Positions 1 through 8,674 of a stretch of DNA of 64,000 nucleotides are shown here, piece by piece; position 1 is the first letter of the stretch; each line of letters opens with the position of its first letter. The notes under the pieces were generated by a model, which saw nothing but the letters and a program-made list of their open reading frames with translations, was not told the DNA's origin and ran no database searches. A program made the position numbers and the translations under genes. Origin of the DNA: G963666895 sp963666895 (lineage in GTDB: Bacteria; Desulfobacterota; Desulfovibrionia; Desulfovibrionales; Desulfovibrionaceae); NCBI GenBank assembly GCA_963666895.2, contig CAXXNS010000014.1, forward strand, positions 1 through 64,000, in the 5' to 3' direction.

Positions 1-785
1 TCGATGTATCCCATGCGGAAGGCGATCTCCTCCACGCAGGAGACCAGGGCGCCCTGCCGGTCCTGGATGACGTTGACGTAATTGGCCGCCCGAAGCAGGG
101 ATTCGTGCGTGCCCATGTCCAGCCAGGCGAAGCCGCGCCCCATCACCTCCACCCGCAGTTCGCCGCGGGCCAGGTAGACGTTGTTCACGTCCGTGATCTC
201 CAACTCGCCGCGGGCCGAAGGGGCCAGGTTGCGGGCGATGTCCACCACGCTGTTGTCGTAGAAGTACAGCCCGGTGACCGCATACCGGGATTTGGGCTGC
301 TCGGGCTTCTCCTCGATGCCCAGGGCCCGCCTGTTCTTGTCGAAGTGGACCACGCCGTAGCGCTGGGGGGTCTTGACCGGGTAGGCGAAGACCACGCCCC
401 CGCGTTCCAGGGCCGCGCATTCCCGAAGGATGGTGGGCAGTCCCTGGCCGTAGAAGATGTTGTCCCCGAGCACCAGGCAGACCGTGTCCTTGCCGATGAA
501 GTCCGCGCCCAGCAGGAAGGCCTGGGCCAACCCCTCGGGCTTCTCCTGGACCTGGTAGGAAAAGGACAGGCCCAGCTGGGAGCCGTCGCCCAGCATCTGC
601 TCGAACCGGGGCAGGTCCGTGGGGGTGGAGATGATCAGGATGTTCCGTATCCCGGCCAGCATGAGCGTGGACAGGGGGTAGTAGATCATGGGCTTGTCAT
701 GCACCGGCAGCAGCTGCTTGGAGATGACCTTGGTGATGGGATAGAGCCGGGTGCCCGAGCCCCCCGCCAGGATGATGCCTTTCAT
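1..785 (-). CDS. rfbA: Glucose-1-phosphate thymidylyltransferase (RmlA/RfbA), C-terminus beyond the window
   Basis: Converts glucose-1-phosphate and dTTP to dTDP-glucose, the first step of dTDP-L-rhamnose synthesis in the cytoplasm. The minus-strand reading begins MKGIILAGGSGTRLYP, the nucleotidyltransferase signature with the nucleotide-binding GGSGTR loop. Family blocks such as LVLGDNIFYGQGL and GFAWLDMGTHESL follow. About 261 residues are inside the window and the family is about 290 long, so roughly 30 C-terminal residues lie off the left edge. The later pathway genes rfbB and rfbD sit 36 kb away; rfbC is not seen. The gene is divergent from the next one, with 139 bases between the two starts. 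Confidence 0.95.
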   Translation of the reverse strand, partial: MKGIILAGGSGTRLYPITKVISKQLLPVHDKPMIYYPLSTLMLAGIRNILIISTPTDLPRFEQMLGDGSQLGLSFSYQVQEKPEGLAQAFLLGADFIGKDTVCLVLGDNIFYGQGLPTILRECAALERGGVVFAYPVKTPQRYGVVHFDKNRRALGIEEKPEQPKSRYAVTGLYFYDNSVVDIARNLAPSARGELEITDVNNVYLARGELRVEVMGRGFAWLDMGTHESLLRAANYVNVIQDRQGALVSCVEEIAFRMGYI

Positions 786-924
786 GCGCGCCTCGTTCCA
801 GGGCCAGGATCGGAATGGCCGCCTGGGTTTACGGTCCGGTCCGGTTGCGGTACTCAAGAGGACCGGTTTGGCCTGACGTAGTATGAACACGCAGCGATGG
901 CAAGCCGATGGGAGATATCCTCGC

Positions 925-1680
925 ATGCGCCAGTACAGAATTCCACCGCAGGGCGGCCTGCTTTTCCTGGTCGTTTTCGGCCTCGTCATCTACGCCCTGG
1001 TGTCCGTGCCCGTGAACGTCATGGCCGAGTCCTTCCAGCGGCTGGGCCTGACCCCGCTCCAGGGCGCGGCCGTGCTCCTGGCCATGCTCGTGTTCCGCTC
1101 CGTGCCCCTGCCCGTGTGGAAGAGCCGCCGCCTGGTGACCAGGCCCCGGCGGGACGATCCGGCCGCGTTCATGGAGGGTATGTTCCGCATCATGGCCATG
1201 CGCCTGGACCGCGCGGACCAGGACATGGATATGGAGGACCGCAACGAGCTGGTGCCGCAACGGTTTTTCGTGTCCGTAGGCGGGGTGCTCGTGCCCCTGG
1301 CCATGAGCGTGTATTTTCTGGTCCGGGCCGAGGACCCCGGCGGGCTGCTGGCCTGGCTGGGCGTGTCCGTGGCCGTGAGCGCGGCCGTGTGCGCCGGGTT
1401 CGCCCGCCCGACCCCGTTCGCGGGCATCGTCCTGCCCGTGCTGGCGCCGCCCGTGGCCGCCTTCCTGTCCGGATGGTTGACGCCCCTGTCCGGGTTCGGT
1501 CCGGAAACGGCCTGGATCGCGGGCAGCCTCGGGGCCTTCCTGGGCCTGGTCCTGCACCTGCTGGTTCCGTCCATGCGGGCCAGGATCACGACCCCGGAGG
1601 TGATCCTGGGCGGCCCGGGCAGCTTCGGCGGAGTGTTTCTGGTGGCCTTTGTGGCCGGTCTGCTGGCCACTTCGGCCTAA
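925..1680 (+). CDS. DUF1614 family membrane protein
   Basis: A hydrophobic protein of 251 residues with about six membrane segments. The C-terminal block EVILGGPGSFGGVFLVAF and the middle block ARPTPFAGIVLPVLAPP match the conserved parts of DUF1614 as I know the family. Its function is unknown. I chose the ATG at 925 because a GGGAG-like ribosome site lies about 9 bases upstream; the longer start at 883 has none. The molybdopterin gene follows 15 bases later, so the two are probably co-transcribed. Confidence 0.8.
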   Translation: MRQYRIPPQGGLLFLVVFGLVIYALVSVPVNVMAESFQRLGLTPLQGAAVLLAMLVFRSVPLPVWKSRRLVTRPRRDDPAAFMEGMFRIMAMRLDRADQDMDMEDRNELVPQRFFVSVGGVLVPLAMSVYFLVRAEDPGGLLAWLGVSVAVSAAVCAGFARPTPFAGIVLPVLAPPVAAFLSGWLTPLSGFGPETAWIAGSLGAFLGLVLHLLVPSMRARITTPEVILGGPGSFGGVFLVAFVAGLLATSA

Positions 1681-1695
1681 CCGCAAGGAGAACCC

Positions 1696-2478
1696 ATGTC
1701 CGACCTGAACATGACCGCGTACACGGCCCTGGCTCCCGGCGAACGGTGCCTGCTGCTGACCGGCCGGGCGGCCCATCCCCCGGGCGGAACCCTGCTCATG
1801 GACGCCTGGCCCGGCCTGCGCGTGGGCGACCGGTTCACGGCCGGAGGCCCGGACCTGCTGGAAGTCCTGCGCGTGGTTCGCTGGCCCGGCGAGGGTTCCG
1901 ATCCCGCCGCCCGAGGCGGCGTGGTGCGGGCCCTGGTCCCGGTGGCCGAGGGCATGCACAGCCTGGACCGCGTCCGCCGCGGCCGCACCCTGGCCTGGGT
2001 GACCCTGTCGGACAAGGCCAGCCGGGGCGAGCGGGAGGACCTGGCCGGTCCCCTGGTGGCCAAACTCACGGGCAAGGGACTGAATCTGGCTCTTTCCGAG
2101 GGTTTCGTGCTGCCCGACGAGGAGCCCGTCATCCGGGCCGTGCTCACGGACCTGGCCCTGGTCCAGGGCTTCGACCTGGTCATCACCACCGGCGGCACCG
2201 GGCCGGCGCCCCGGGACGTGACCCCGGAAGCCACCCTGGCCGTGATCGAGAAGCGTTTCCACGGCCTGGAGCGGGCCATCACCGCGGCCGGACTGCCCAA
2301 GACTCCGCACGCCGGGCTGACCCGGGGCGTGGTCGGCAGCCTGGGCCAGACCCTGATCGTCAACCTGCCCGGATCGCCCAAGGCGGTGCGGGAGGGCCTG
2401 GAGGCCGTGCTTCCGGCCCTGGGCCACTGTATTGACAAGCTTTGCGGCGACCCGTCGGATTGCGCCGTGGCGGAGTAG
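1696..2478 (+). CDS. MogA/MoaB-type molybdopterin-binding protein with N-terminal extension
   Basis: The C-terminal ~165 residues are a MoaB/Mog fold: the TTGGTGPAPRDVTPEAT loop that binds molybdopterin, and NLPGSPKAVREGL near the end. Members adenylylate molybdopterin before metal insertion, which formate dehydrogenases and other Mo/W enzymes of sulfate reducers need. At 260 residues it is longer than the usual 170-195. The first ~95 residues form an extra domain I do not recognise with certainty (perhaps MOSC-like). The ribosome site AAGGAG is well placed before ATG 1696. A MoaE-like gene lies at 5.6 kb on the other strand. Confidence 0.85.
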   Translation: MSDLNMTAYTALAPGERCLLLTGRAAHPPGGTLLMDAWPGLRVGDRFTAGGPDLLEVLRVVRWPGEGSDPAARGGVVRALVPVAEGMHSLDRVRRGRTLAWVTLSDKASRGEREDLAGPLVAKLTGKGLNLALSEGFVLPDEEPVIRAVLTDLALVQGFDLVITTGGTGPAPRDVTPEATLAVIEKRFHGLERAITAAGLPKTPHAGLTRGVVGSLGQTLIVNLPGSPKAVREGLEAVLPALGHCIDKLCGDPSDCAVAE

Positions 2479-2749
2479 AGCGCTGAAAAAATACGCCCCA
2501 GGGCCGATTCACCAGGCACAGGCCCGTTTTTAGTAAAACGTACTGTTTTTCTTATGCTTTTGCATGCGGCCCGCCAATGCCCTTTTTCGGCCTTGGCGGG
2601 GGGGCGCCTGCAACCGCCCCAAAGCCCAACGGTTTGTAGGTGAATGCTTGGGGGATTGCGGGCCATACGGAGAATTGGTAATGGTCCGTCTTGGTTACTT
2701 GCCGATGGGGTTTTCTGCCCTGTCGCCAATCTCAGCCCCTGGAATACAC

Positions 2750-4105
2750 ATGATTCGCAAGACACCGGTATTATTTCTGTTGGTTGCATTCTTTCTGGCC
2801 GCTTCAACCTTGGCCGCCCCGGCCCAGGAGGCCGGGAGCCAGGACGTCCAGACCGCGGTTCCCAATTCCTTTGACATGAAGTCCGCGGTGGAGAGGGGCT
2901 TGGAGGCCAATCCGTCCATGGTGGCCGCACGGGCCGCCCTGTCCAGCGCGGAATATGGCGTCTGGTCCGCAGCCAGCGACCTGGGCCCCACGGCTTCGGC
3001 CACCTACGGCCCCAACTGGCTGGACAGGAAGACCGCCGCGGGCGCGGGCAACACGGACGACTACTGGGCCGCCCACCTGAACATCTCCCAGCCCCTGTTC
3101 GCGGGCTTCGCCCTGCTGTCCAGTCTTCAGAAGTCGTCGCTCAACGAGGAATACTACGCGGCCAACCTGGACCAGGCCGAGCTGAACCTGATCAAACAGA
3201 TTCAGATCGCGTTCCTGGGCCTTCTCGAGGGGCGCATGAACGTCAAGAGCGCCCAGGACGCGGTGGAGCGGCTGCTCTCCCAGTCCAAGGTCACCCAGGC
3301 CTTCTACGACGTGGGTCTGAAGCCCAAGCTGGACGTGCTCCAGGCCGCGGTGGACCTGGCCACGGCCCAGCAGAATCTGCTCACGGCCGAGAACAGCGTG
3401 GCCACCAGCCTGGCCCAGCTGAACACCCTCCTGAACCTGCCCCTCAACGCCGAGGTGGAGTACCTGGGCGGCCTGGAGTCCATCATCCCGTTCACCGCGA
3501 GCCTGGAAGAGTGCCTGGTCAGGGCTTATGACGCGCGGCCCGACATCATCATGGGGCTCAAGTCTGCCCGCATGGCCGCCAAGGACTCCAACATCGCCCT
3601 GGCCGACATCCTGCCCGCCATCTACGGCAACTTCGACTGGTACAAGCTGGGCGACGACGCCGACCTGGACGCGGAAAGCCCGGATTGGGCCCGCGCCAGG
3701 GCCGAGTACTGGACCGCTTCCATCTCCCTGTCCTACACGCTCAAGCCCCTGGGCGGCGACGTGGCCGACATCCTGGCCGCGGAAAAGACCCTGTCCAAGA
3801 TGCTGGCCCAACTCGAGGAGACCCGCCTGAACGCCGGGTACGAGGTCAAGGAGAAGTACCTGAACCTGCACGAGGCCGAGGACCGCATCGAGGTGGCCCG
3901 CAAGTCCGTGGAGGCGGCCGAGGAGTCCTACCGCATGGCCGAGGCCCGCTATCAGGCTCAGGTGGGCACCAACACCGACGTGCTCGACGCCCAGGCCCGT
4001 CTTTCCGAGTCCGAGGCCCAGCTCATCTCAGCCCTGGCCGACTACAACCGCGCCCTGGCCGAACTGTACGCGGCCATGGGCACCAAGAATCCCGGGCTCC
4101 AGTAG
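2750..4105 (+). CDS. TolC family outer-membrane efflux protein
   Basis: A 451-residue protein with a Sec signal (MIRKTPVLFLLVAFFLAAS..) followed by two outer-membrane-efflux repeats rich in Ala, Leu and Gln helices. The first begins SAVERGLEANPSMVAARA; the second includes AEARYQAQVGTNTDVLDAQ, a typical TolC helix. It should form a trimeric exit duct for a type I secretion or RND/ABC efflux pump, but no adaptor or pump gene is adjacent. ATG 2750 gives a clean signal peptide but has a weak ribosome site. ATG 2681 has a better GGAG site and would add 23 residues, so the start is uncertain. The 271 bases upstream (2479-2749) hold no gene I can support. Confidence 0.85.
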   Translation: MIRKTPVLFLLVAFFLAASTLAAPAQEAGSQDVQTAVPNSFDMKSAVERGLEANPSMVAARAALSSAEYGVWSAASDLGPTASATYGPNWLDRKTAAGAGNTDDYWAAHLNISQPLFAGFALLSSLQKSSLNEEYYAANLDQAELNLIKQIQIAFLGLLEGRMNVKSAQDAVERLLSQSKVTQAFYDVGLKPKLDVLQAAVDLATAQQNLLTAENSVATSLAQLNTLLNLPLNAEVEYLGGLESIIPFTASLEECLVRAYDARPDIIMGLKSARMAAKDSNIALADILPAIYGNFDWYKLGDDADLDAESPDWARARAEYWTASISLSYTLKPLGGDVADILAAEKTLSKMLAQLEETRLNAGYEVKEKYLNLHEAEDRIEVARKSVEAAEESYRMAEARYQAQVGTNTDVLDAQARLSESEAQLISALADYNRALAELYAAMGTKNPGLQ

Positions 4106-4106
4106 C

Positions 4107-4319
4107 GTGGCCGGACCCTACGAGCGCCGGACCTCCTTCAAGGCCGGAAACATGCACTGTCCCGAGTGCTCCGGGCCGCTCACGGCCAGGCGTTCCTGCC
4201 TTCAGGTGGTCCTGGCCTGCGACTCCTGCGGCAACCGCTACCGCATGGAGGACATGGCCCCCATCATGGACGACGAGTTCGAGGAAGAGTTGGGGTTCAT
4301 CCCCATCGACAGACTTTAG
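4107..4319 (+). CDS. Small dual-CxxC zinc-ribbon-like protein
   Basis: A 70-residue acidic protein with two CxxC pairs: CPEC near residue 18 and CDSC near residue 38. This spacing is typical of a one-zinc ribbon. It resembles small proteins of deltaproteobacteria that are annotated as dual-CxxC (seleno)proteins; here all four positions are cysteine. The GTG at 4107 starts one base after the tolC stop, so translation is probably coupled. ATG 4152 (MHCPECSG) is the alternative start. The last bases overlap the stop of the convergent glycosyltransferase. Function unknown. Confidence 0.6.
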   Translation: MAGPYERRTSFKAGNMHCPECSGPLTARRSCLQVVLACDSCGNRYRMEDMAPIMDDEFEEELGFIPIDRL

Positions 4320-5434
4320 CCCTGGCCGGGCTTTTCCAGCAGACTCTCATACAATCTGAGCGTGCGGCGCAGGAATTCCTTGTGCGTGTGCTGCGACAGG
4401 ATGCGCTCCTGGTCCACCCTGAGCCGGGCCAGGAGGGTCTCGTCCGTCACGGCCCGGGCCAGGACCTTGTCCATGGCCTGGGAATTCCCGGTCGGGAACA
4501 GGGCGTCCGGGCCCACCAGGTCGGGCATGACGCCCACGTCCGAGGACACCAGCGGGCGGCGGCAGGCCATGATCTCCAGGGCGGCCCGGGCGATGGTTTC
4601 GGACCACAGGGAGGCCACCACGCCCAGGTCCAGGGCCGACACGCAGGCGGCCACGTCCTCACGGCGGCCCGTGATCTCCACCACGCCATCCAGGCCCTGT
4701 TCGCCGATCCAGCGGCGCACCGTGCCCGTGTCCAGGGAAGAGTCGTGGCCGATGAGCAGCAGCTTGATCCGATCGAGCCCCTGGGCGCGCAGCCGGGCCA
4801 CGGACTCCAGCAGCTCCCGCTGGCCTTTGACCGTGTCGAACCGGCCCAGCAGGCCCAGGACCACGTCCTGGTCGTTGAACCCGAACTCGGCCCGCACCCG
4901 GGCCCGGCCCTGGGGGTCAAAGGCGAAGGCATCGACGTCCACGCCGCCCCGGATGAGCCACAGCCGCCGTTCGTCCAAGTGCATGGCCTTGAGGAAGTGG
5001 TCGGCCATGCGCCGGTTGGTGGTCACCACGGCGTCGGCCACGGACTTGTGCAGCCAGCGGTTGGGCGGGTTGTTCTTGGGTAGCCGCTGGTCGCCCCGGG
5101 TGCGCACCAGCTTGAACCCGTAGCCCAGCCGCTTGAGCAGTCCCCAGACGATGAAGCCTTCCCCGCGGTGGCAGTTGACCACGTCGGGCCGGTGCTGCCG
5201 GACCAGGGAGGCCACCTGGGAGTAGACCGGGACGAAGCGGGCCGGGTTGACCGTGTTCAGGTCCAGGGCGGCCACGGGCAGGCCCATCTCCCTGGCCCGG
5301 GCCTCGGGCTCGGTGCCGGGCAGGGCCAGGACCATGCTCTGATGCCCGGCCTCGGCCAGCAGCCGGGCCAGGGTCACGCCGTACCAGGCGGTGGCGTTGT
5401 ACCAGCGGACGTTGACGACCTGGAAGGTTTTCAT
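4316..5434 (-). CDS. GT4-family glycosyltransferase
   Basis: A 372-residue two-Rossmann (GT-B) glycosyltransferase. The C-terminal half shows LGLLGRFDTVKGQ, the donor-domain entry, and the EX7E motif in ETIARAALEIMACRRPLVS, both family 4 hallmarks. It probably transfers a nucleotide-activated sugar to a lipopolysaccharide or other surface glycan; donor and acceptor cannot be read from the sequence. The start at 5434 (MKTFQVVNVRWY) fits the beginning of the fold; an 11-residue longer start at 5467 has no better support. It stands alone on the minus strand. Confidence 0.85.
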   Translation of the reverse strand: MKTFQVVNVRWYNATAWYGVTLARLLAEAGHQSMVLALPGTEPEARAREMGLPVAALDLNTVNPARFVPVYSQVASLVRQHRPDVVNCHRGEGFIVWGLLKRLGYGFKLVRTRGDQRLPKNNPPNRWLHKSVADAVVTTNRRMADHFLKAMHLDERRLWLIRGGVDVDAFAFDPQGRARVRAEFGFNDQDVVLGLLGRFDTVKGQRELLESVARLRAQGLDRIKLLLIGHDSSLDTGTVRRWIGEQGLDGVVEITGRREDVAACVSALDLGVVASLWSETIARAALEIMACRRPLVSSDVGVMPDLVGPDALFPTGNSQAMDKVLARAVTDETLLARLRVDQERILSQHTHKEFLRRTLRLYESLLEKPGQG

Positions 5435-5560
5435 GGCTCGGCGAACATACGCGGGGGTGCGGGTCAAGGCAAGGCGGCGCGGTGGTGTCGGGCGTCGGAA
5501 AAGCGTGTTTGGAACCGTGTTTGCAAGGGATTGGCCGGGGAAATGGTTTCCCCCGGCCGG

Positions 5561-5923
5561 TCAGGCCATGTGTTCGCGTTTGGTGATGGCCTCGGACTTG
5601 ACCCGGTCCAGCAGGTCGGCCATGGCCGGGATGACGTTTTCGCGGATGTCCCCGGCCACAACCAGCCGGAGCAGGTCGTCCCCGGGCTTCTTGGGGCCCG
5701 ATTCGGCCTGGACCAGGACGCGGAAGATGCCCGGGCGGGCTTCGAATTCCTTGATCAGGGCGTCGATGACGGCCTGGTCGGAAACGACTTCCACCCCGGT
5801 GACGGTTTCATGGTTTTGCCTGGACCAACCACGGACGACTCCGTTATGGATAAGGACCATGCCCACGTTTTCGGAAAAACCTTCCTGGGCCTTCAAGCTT
5901 TCCAGCATGTCGTCGATGTGCAT
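5561..5923 (-). CDS. MoaE-like protein (molybdopterin synthase large subunit family, divergent)
   Basis: A 120-residue protein that aligns with MoaE by eye: HNGVVRGWSR matches the GxVR block, and the end DRVKSEAITKREHM matches the family's DR(L/V)K..xPIWKxE with both lysines kept. MoaE transfers sulfur to precursor Z together with MoaD. The sequence is shorter and more divergent than canonical MoaE (about 150 residues), so activity is not certain. Start ATG 5923 is set by a strong AGGAGG five bases upstream; the GTG six bases earlier would overlap that site. A GC-rich hairpin at about 5537-5562 overlaps the stop but lacks a T-run. Confidence 0.6.
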   Translation of the reverse strand: MHIDDMLESLKAQEGFSENVGMVLIHNGVVRGWSRQNHETVTGVEVVSDQAVIDALIKEFEARPGIFRVLVQAESGPKKPGDDLLRLVVAGDIRENVIPAMADLLDRVKSEAITKREHMA

Positions 5924-5945
5924 GCGCACCTCCTGTGAGGCCTAG

Positions 5946-8657
5946 ATGAGCAGCATTCACTCTCTTTTGCAAGCCCTGCCCAAGGTCAGCCAGTCGCGCA
6001 TGATCGGTTCCGGGTTCGGGGTCTGGCTGGCCTGGAAGGGGAACTTGAACACGGCCGTGGCCCAAAGCATGCAGGATTTCGGCTGCATGCTCATGAAGGA
6101 GGAGAACGGCCAGTCTCTGTGGTTCTCCCTGGGCAACAACGTGTTCCGCGCCCTGGCCCGGTTGCAGATCTGGTCGCGGCTCAACGCCATGCCGATCTTG
6201 TGCCAGGTGTTCCCGGCCACCCTGCAGGTGGGCTACGACCTGACCCGCTCCCTGTCCGTGCCCGCGGAGTTCTCCCGCCAGCAGGTGGACCCGCCCAAGA
6301 ATTTCGAGGCCTGGATTCATCCCAAGTGCCAGGACACGGTGCAGCGTATCGCCGGGCTCGGGGTGCTGGAGCGCGGAGCGCCCACGGGCATGGCCACCCT
6401 GAACTGGGCCCTGTTCCAGGCCGACGACGGGCTGGACTACGAGACCACGCTCAGCTGGTATTTCGCGCTCAAGCCGCTGGGGCGCATGGGGGACAAGGAA
6501 TCCATCACGGGTTGGCGGTCCTTCTTCGCGGAGATTCAGGTCATCCTCCAGCGCATGAAGCTCAAGTACATCACCGGCACCCGGGAAGAGGTGATCCTCT
6601 TCCCCCTGAACAACCCCCGGGCGCTGCGACAGTTCTGCCAGGACATTTTGAACCTGGTGGCCCAGGTCAAGGCCGACTCGGACAGGCATTACTGGCCCTG
6701 CGTCATGGCCGCCATGCCCCAGAAAAACCTGTCCTTTTCCGAGGACCTGCTCCAGAAGTTCAACCTGGACTGGAATCGGCTGACCCCGGACTTCCCGCAC
6801 CTTCAGTACCGCGACGCGTTCATGTTCGCGCAGTGGTTCAGGGTCAACGACGTGCGTTACGGCGGGGGCCAGGAGTCCCTGGAGAGCTGGTGCAACCTGA
6901 GCCTGCTGTCCGAAGACGGCCTGGCCGCCCAGGGCACCATCGACATCTCGCCGCCCCGGGCCCTGCTCCTGGGCGACCGGGAGGAATGCTTCTACTGCGG
7001 GCTCAAGAACCACGACTCCGGGGACTGCCCCAGCCGGGGCCTGACCAAGGTGCGCTTCAAGATATGGACCCGCATGGCCGGTCTGAACATGGAGGACATG
7101 GCCAAGGGGTTCGACGCCCTGGAGAAGACCGTGGCCGGCGAGGCCGGGGTCGAGGAGCTGCGCGACATGCTCCAGGACGACGGCCGCAAGGGCGAATCCC
7201 TCATGGCCCAGGCCATGTACGAGATCAACGTCCCGGCCCAGTTCCGCATGCTCCGCCTGGTTTGGCGCAGCCGGGGCAAAGAGTGGCCGGCCGGGCTCTA
7301 CCAACTGGTGCCCGAGGAAGGCCAGTTCGTGTGGGAGGGGCTGGAGGCGCTCAAGAACCGGGAATACGAGGCCGCCGAAGACCTCATCAAGCAGGCGCGG
7401 GTCAAGTATGCGCGCAGCTTCATCCCCTCGTCCCTGCAGGCCTTCTGGTTCCTGGAGACCGGGGACCTTCGCCAGGCGCACTTCTATTTCGAGGAGTCCG
7501 AGCGGCACAGCCTGACACCCTTGCAGCAGGGGTATTTTCTCTACCTCCAGGCCCGGATCGTGGAGGTGGAGGGGGACGTTCGGGAGGCCGCCCAGATTTA
7601 CAAGCGGGCCCTGGCCGCGTCCCCGGACTGGATCGACCCGGCCTACCGGGCCGGGGTGTGCATGGTCAAGATGGGGTTCACGGGCCAGGCGGTGGACGCC
7701 TTTTCCGAGCTCATGGACAAGGACCCCCACTTGTTCAACCGTATCCTGGTGGACCCGGAGCTGGAGCGGGGCCGGACCCAGGTGCTGGGCGCCCTGTGGG
7801 AGCGGTGGAGCACGGCCAAGGCGGCCTTTGACGAGCAGAAGGAGCGCGTGGCCCGTTTCCTGGGCGAGATCGACCAGCGCTTCGACGCGGACCATCCCTT
7901 CCACGACCCGGCCCTGGCCGAGTTGCAGAAACTCAGCGGCCTGACCGAGTCCACCAACTACGTGGCCTTCCGCCAGCTCTTGGACGGCTTGGCCCGGTTC
8001 GAGGAGCGCCTTGACAAGGAAGTGGAGAAGGAGGTCAAGCGCATCCACGCCCGGGCCGAGCATCTGCGCGACCGGATCATCGACATCCAGCGCGAGTCGG
8101 CCTGGTTCCCGTTCCCCAGCCTGCTCAAGGATTTCAACCAGGATTTCAACTACTGCGTGGAGAAGATCAACTGGATCAACTCCCAGCACCTCAAGTCCGC
8201 GGACACTTTCCGCCAGTCCATCCGCTTCATCGACGAGATCGAGAAGCGCATCACCTCCCTGCGGAGCCGCCTCGTCACCCTGCGCATCATCCGCGACACC
8301 ACCCTGTTCGTGCTCATGCTCGGCCGGACCTTCATCTGGCTCGAGCTCATCGGCCTGGGTCTGTCCCTGGTGGTCCTGCCGCTGACGGTCTACTTCACTC
8401 GGGGCATGGACGGTTTCTGGCTTATCGAGATGATCCGCGAGCAGCAATGGGACTTCCAAAAGGGCCTGATTCTGATATTGTCGGTGGCGGCGCTCGTTCT
8501 CGCCTTGCTCAAGACCACCTTCCGGTTCGACAGGCGAAAGCGGGAACTGTTCGAGAAGAAAGACCAGGAGCTCATGGAGATGGCTCGCGAGCGGCGGGAG
8601 CGCATCAAGCGCATGCAGGCCCGCCGGCCCAAGAAGAAGATGCCGGGCAAGCCATGA
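5946..8657 (+). CDS. Large TPR membrane protein with a CCHC zinc knuckle
   Basis: A 903-residue protein of unknown function. The N-terminal third has no domain I recognise. At residues 348-361 it reads CFYCGLKNHDSGDC, an exact C-x2-C-x4-H-x4-C zinc knuckle. Residues ~440-620 are helical repeats with TPR character (for example EYEAAEDLIKQARVKYA and EAAQIYKRALAASPDWIDP). A long charged helical stretch follows, then two membrane helices at ~793-822 and ~839-860 and a basic tail RRPKKKMPGKP. This suggests a membrane-anchored cytoplasmic scaffold. gpmA follows 17 bases later. Confidence 0.75.
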   Translation: MSSIHSLLQALPKVSQSRMIGSGFGVWLAWKGNLNTAVAQSMQDFGCMLMKEENGQSLWFSLGNNVFRALARLQIWSRLNAMPILCQVFPATLQVGYDLTRSLSVPAEFSRQQVDPPKNFEAWIHPKCQDTVQRIAGLGVLERGAPTGMATLNWALFQADDGLDYETTLSWYFALKPLGRMGDKESITGWRSFFAEIQVILQRMKLKYITGTREEVILFPLNNPRALRQFCQDILNLVAQVKADSDRHYWPCVMAAMPQKNLSFSEDLLQKFNLDWNRLTPDFPHLQYRDAFMFAQWFRVNDVRYGGGQESLESWCNLSLLSEDGLAAQGTIDISPPRALLLGDREECFYCGLKNHDSGDCPSRGLTKVRFKIWTRMAGLNMEDMAKGFDALEKTVAGEAGVEELRDMLQDDGRKGESLMAQAMYEINVPAQFRMLRLVWRSRGKEWPAGLYQLVPEEGQFVWEGLEALKNREYEAAEDLIKQARVKYARSFIPSSLQAFWFLETGDLRQAHFYFEESERHSLTPLQQGYFLYLQARIVEVEGDVREAAQIYKRALAASPDWIDPAYRAGVCMVKMGFTGQAVDAFSELMDKDPHLFNRILVDPELERGRTQVLGALWERWSTAKAAFDEQKERVARFLGEIDQRFDADHPFHDPALAELQKLSGLTESTNYVAFRQLLDGLARFEERLDKEVEKEVKRIHARAEHLRDRIIDIQRESAWFPFPSLLKDFNQDFNYCVEKINWINSQHLKSADTFRQSIRFIDEIEKRITSLRSRLVTLRIIRDTTLFVLMLGRTFIWLELIGLGLSLVVLPLTVYFTRGMDGFWLIEMIREQQWDFQKGLILILSVAALVLALLKTTFRFDRRKRELFEKKDQELMEMARERRERIKRMQARRPKKKMPGKP

Positions 8658-8674
8658 GCCCCGCGGAGGGGACC

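Noticed and set aside
5537..5562. Hairpin GGCCGGGGAAA / TTTCCCCCGGCC as an intrinsic terminator
   Set aside because: No T-run on either strand and it overlaps the stop of the MoaE-like gene.
5844..8459. A 871-codon open frame on the minus strand
   Set aside because: It is antisense to the TPR gene, low in complexity (Gly, Leu, His, Glu, Gln) and has no domain. It comes from GC-rich third positions.
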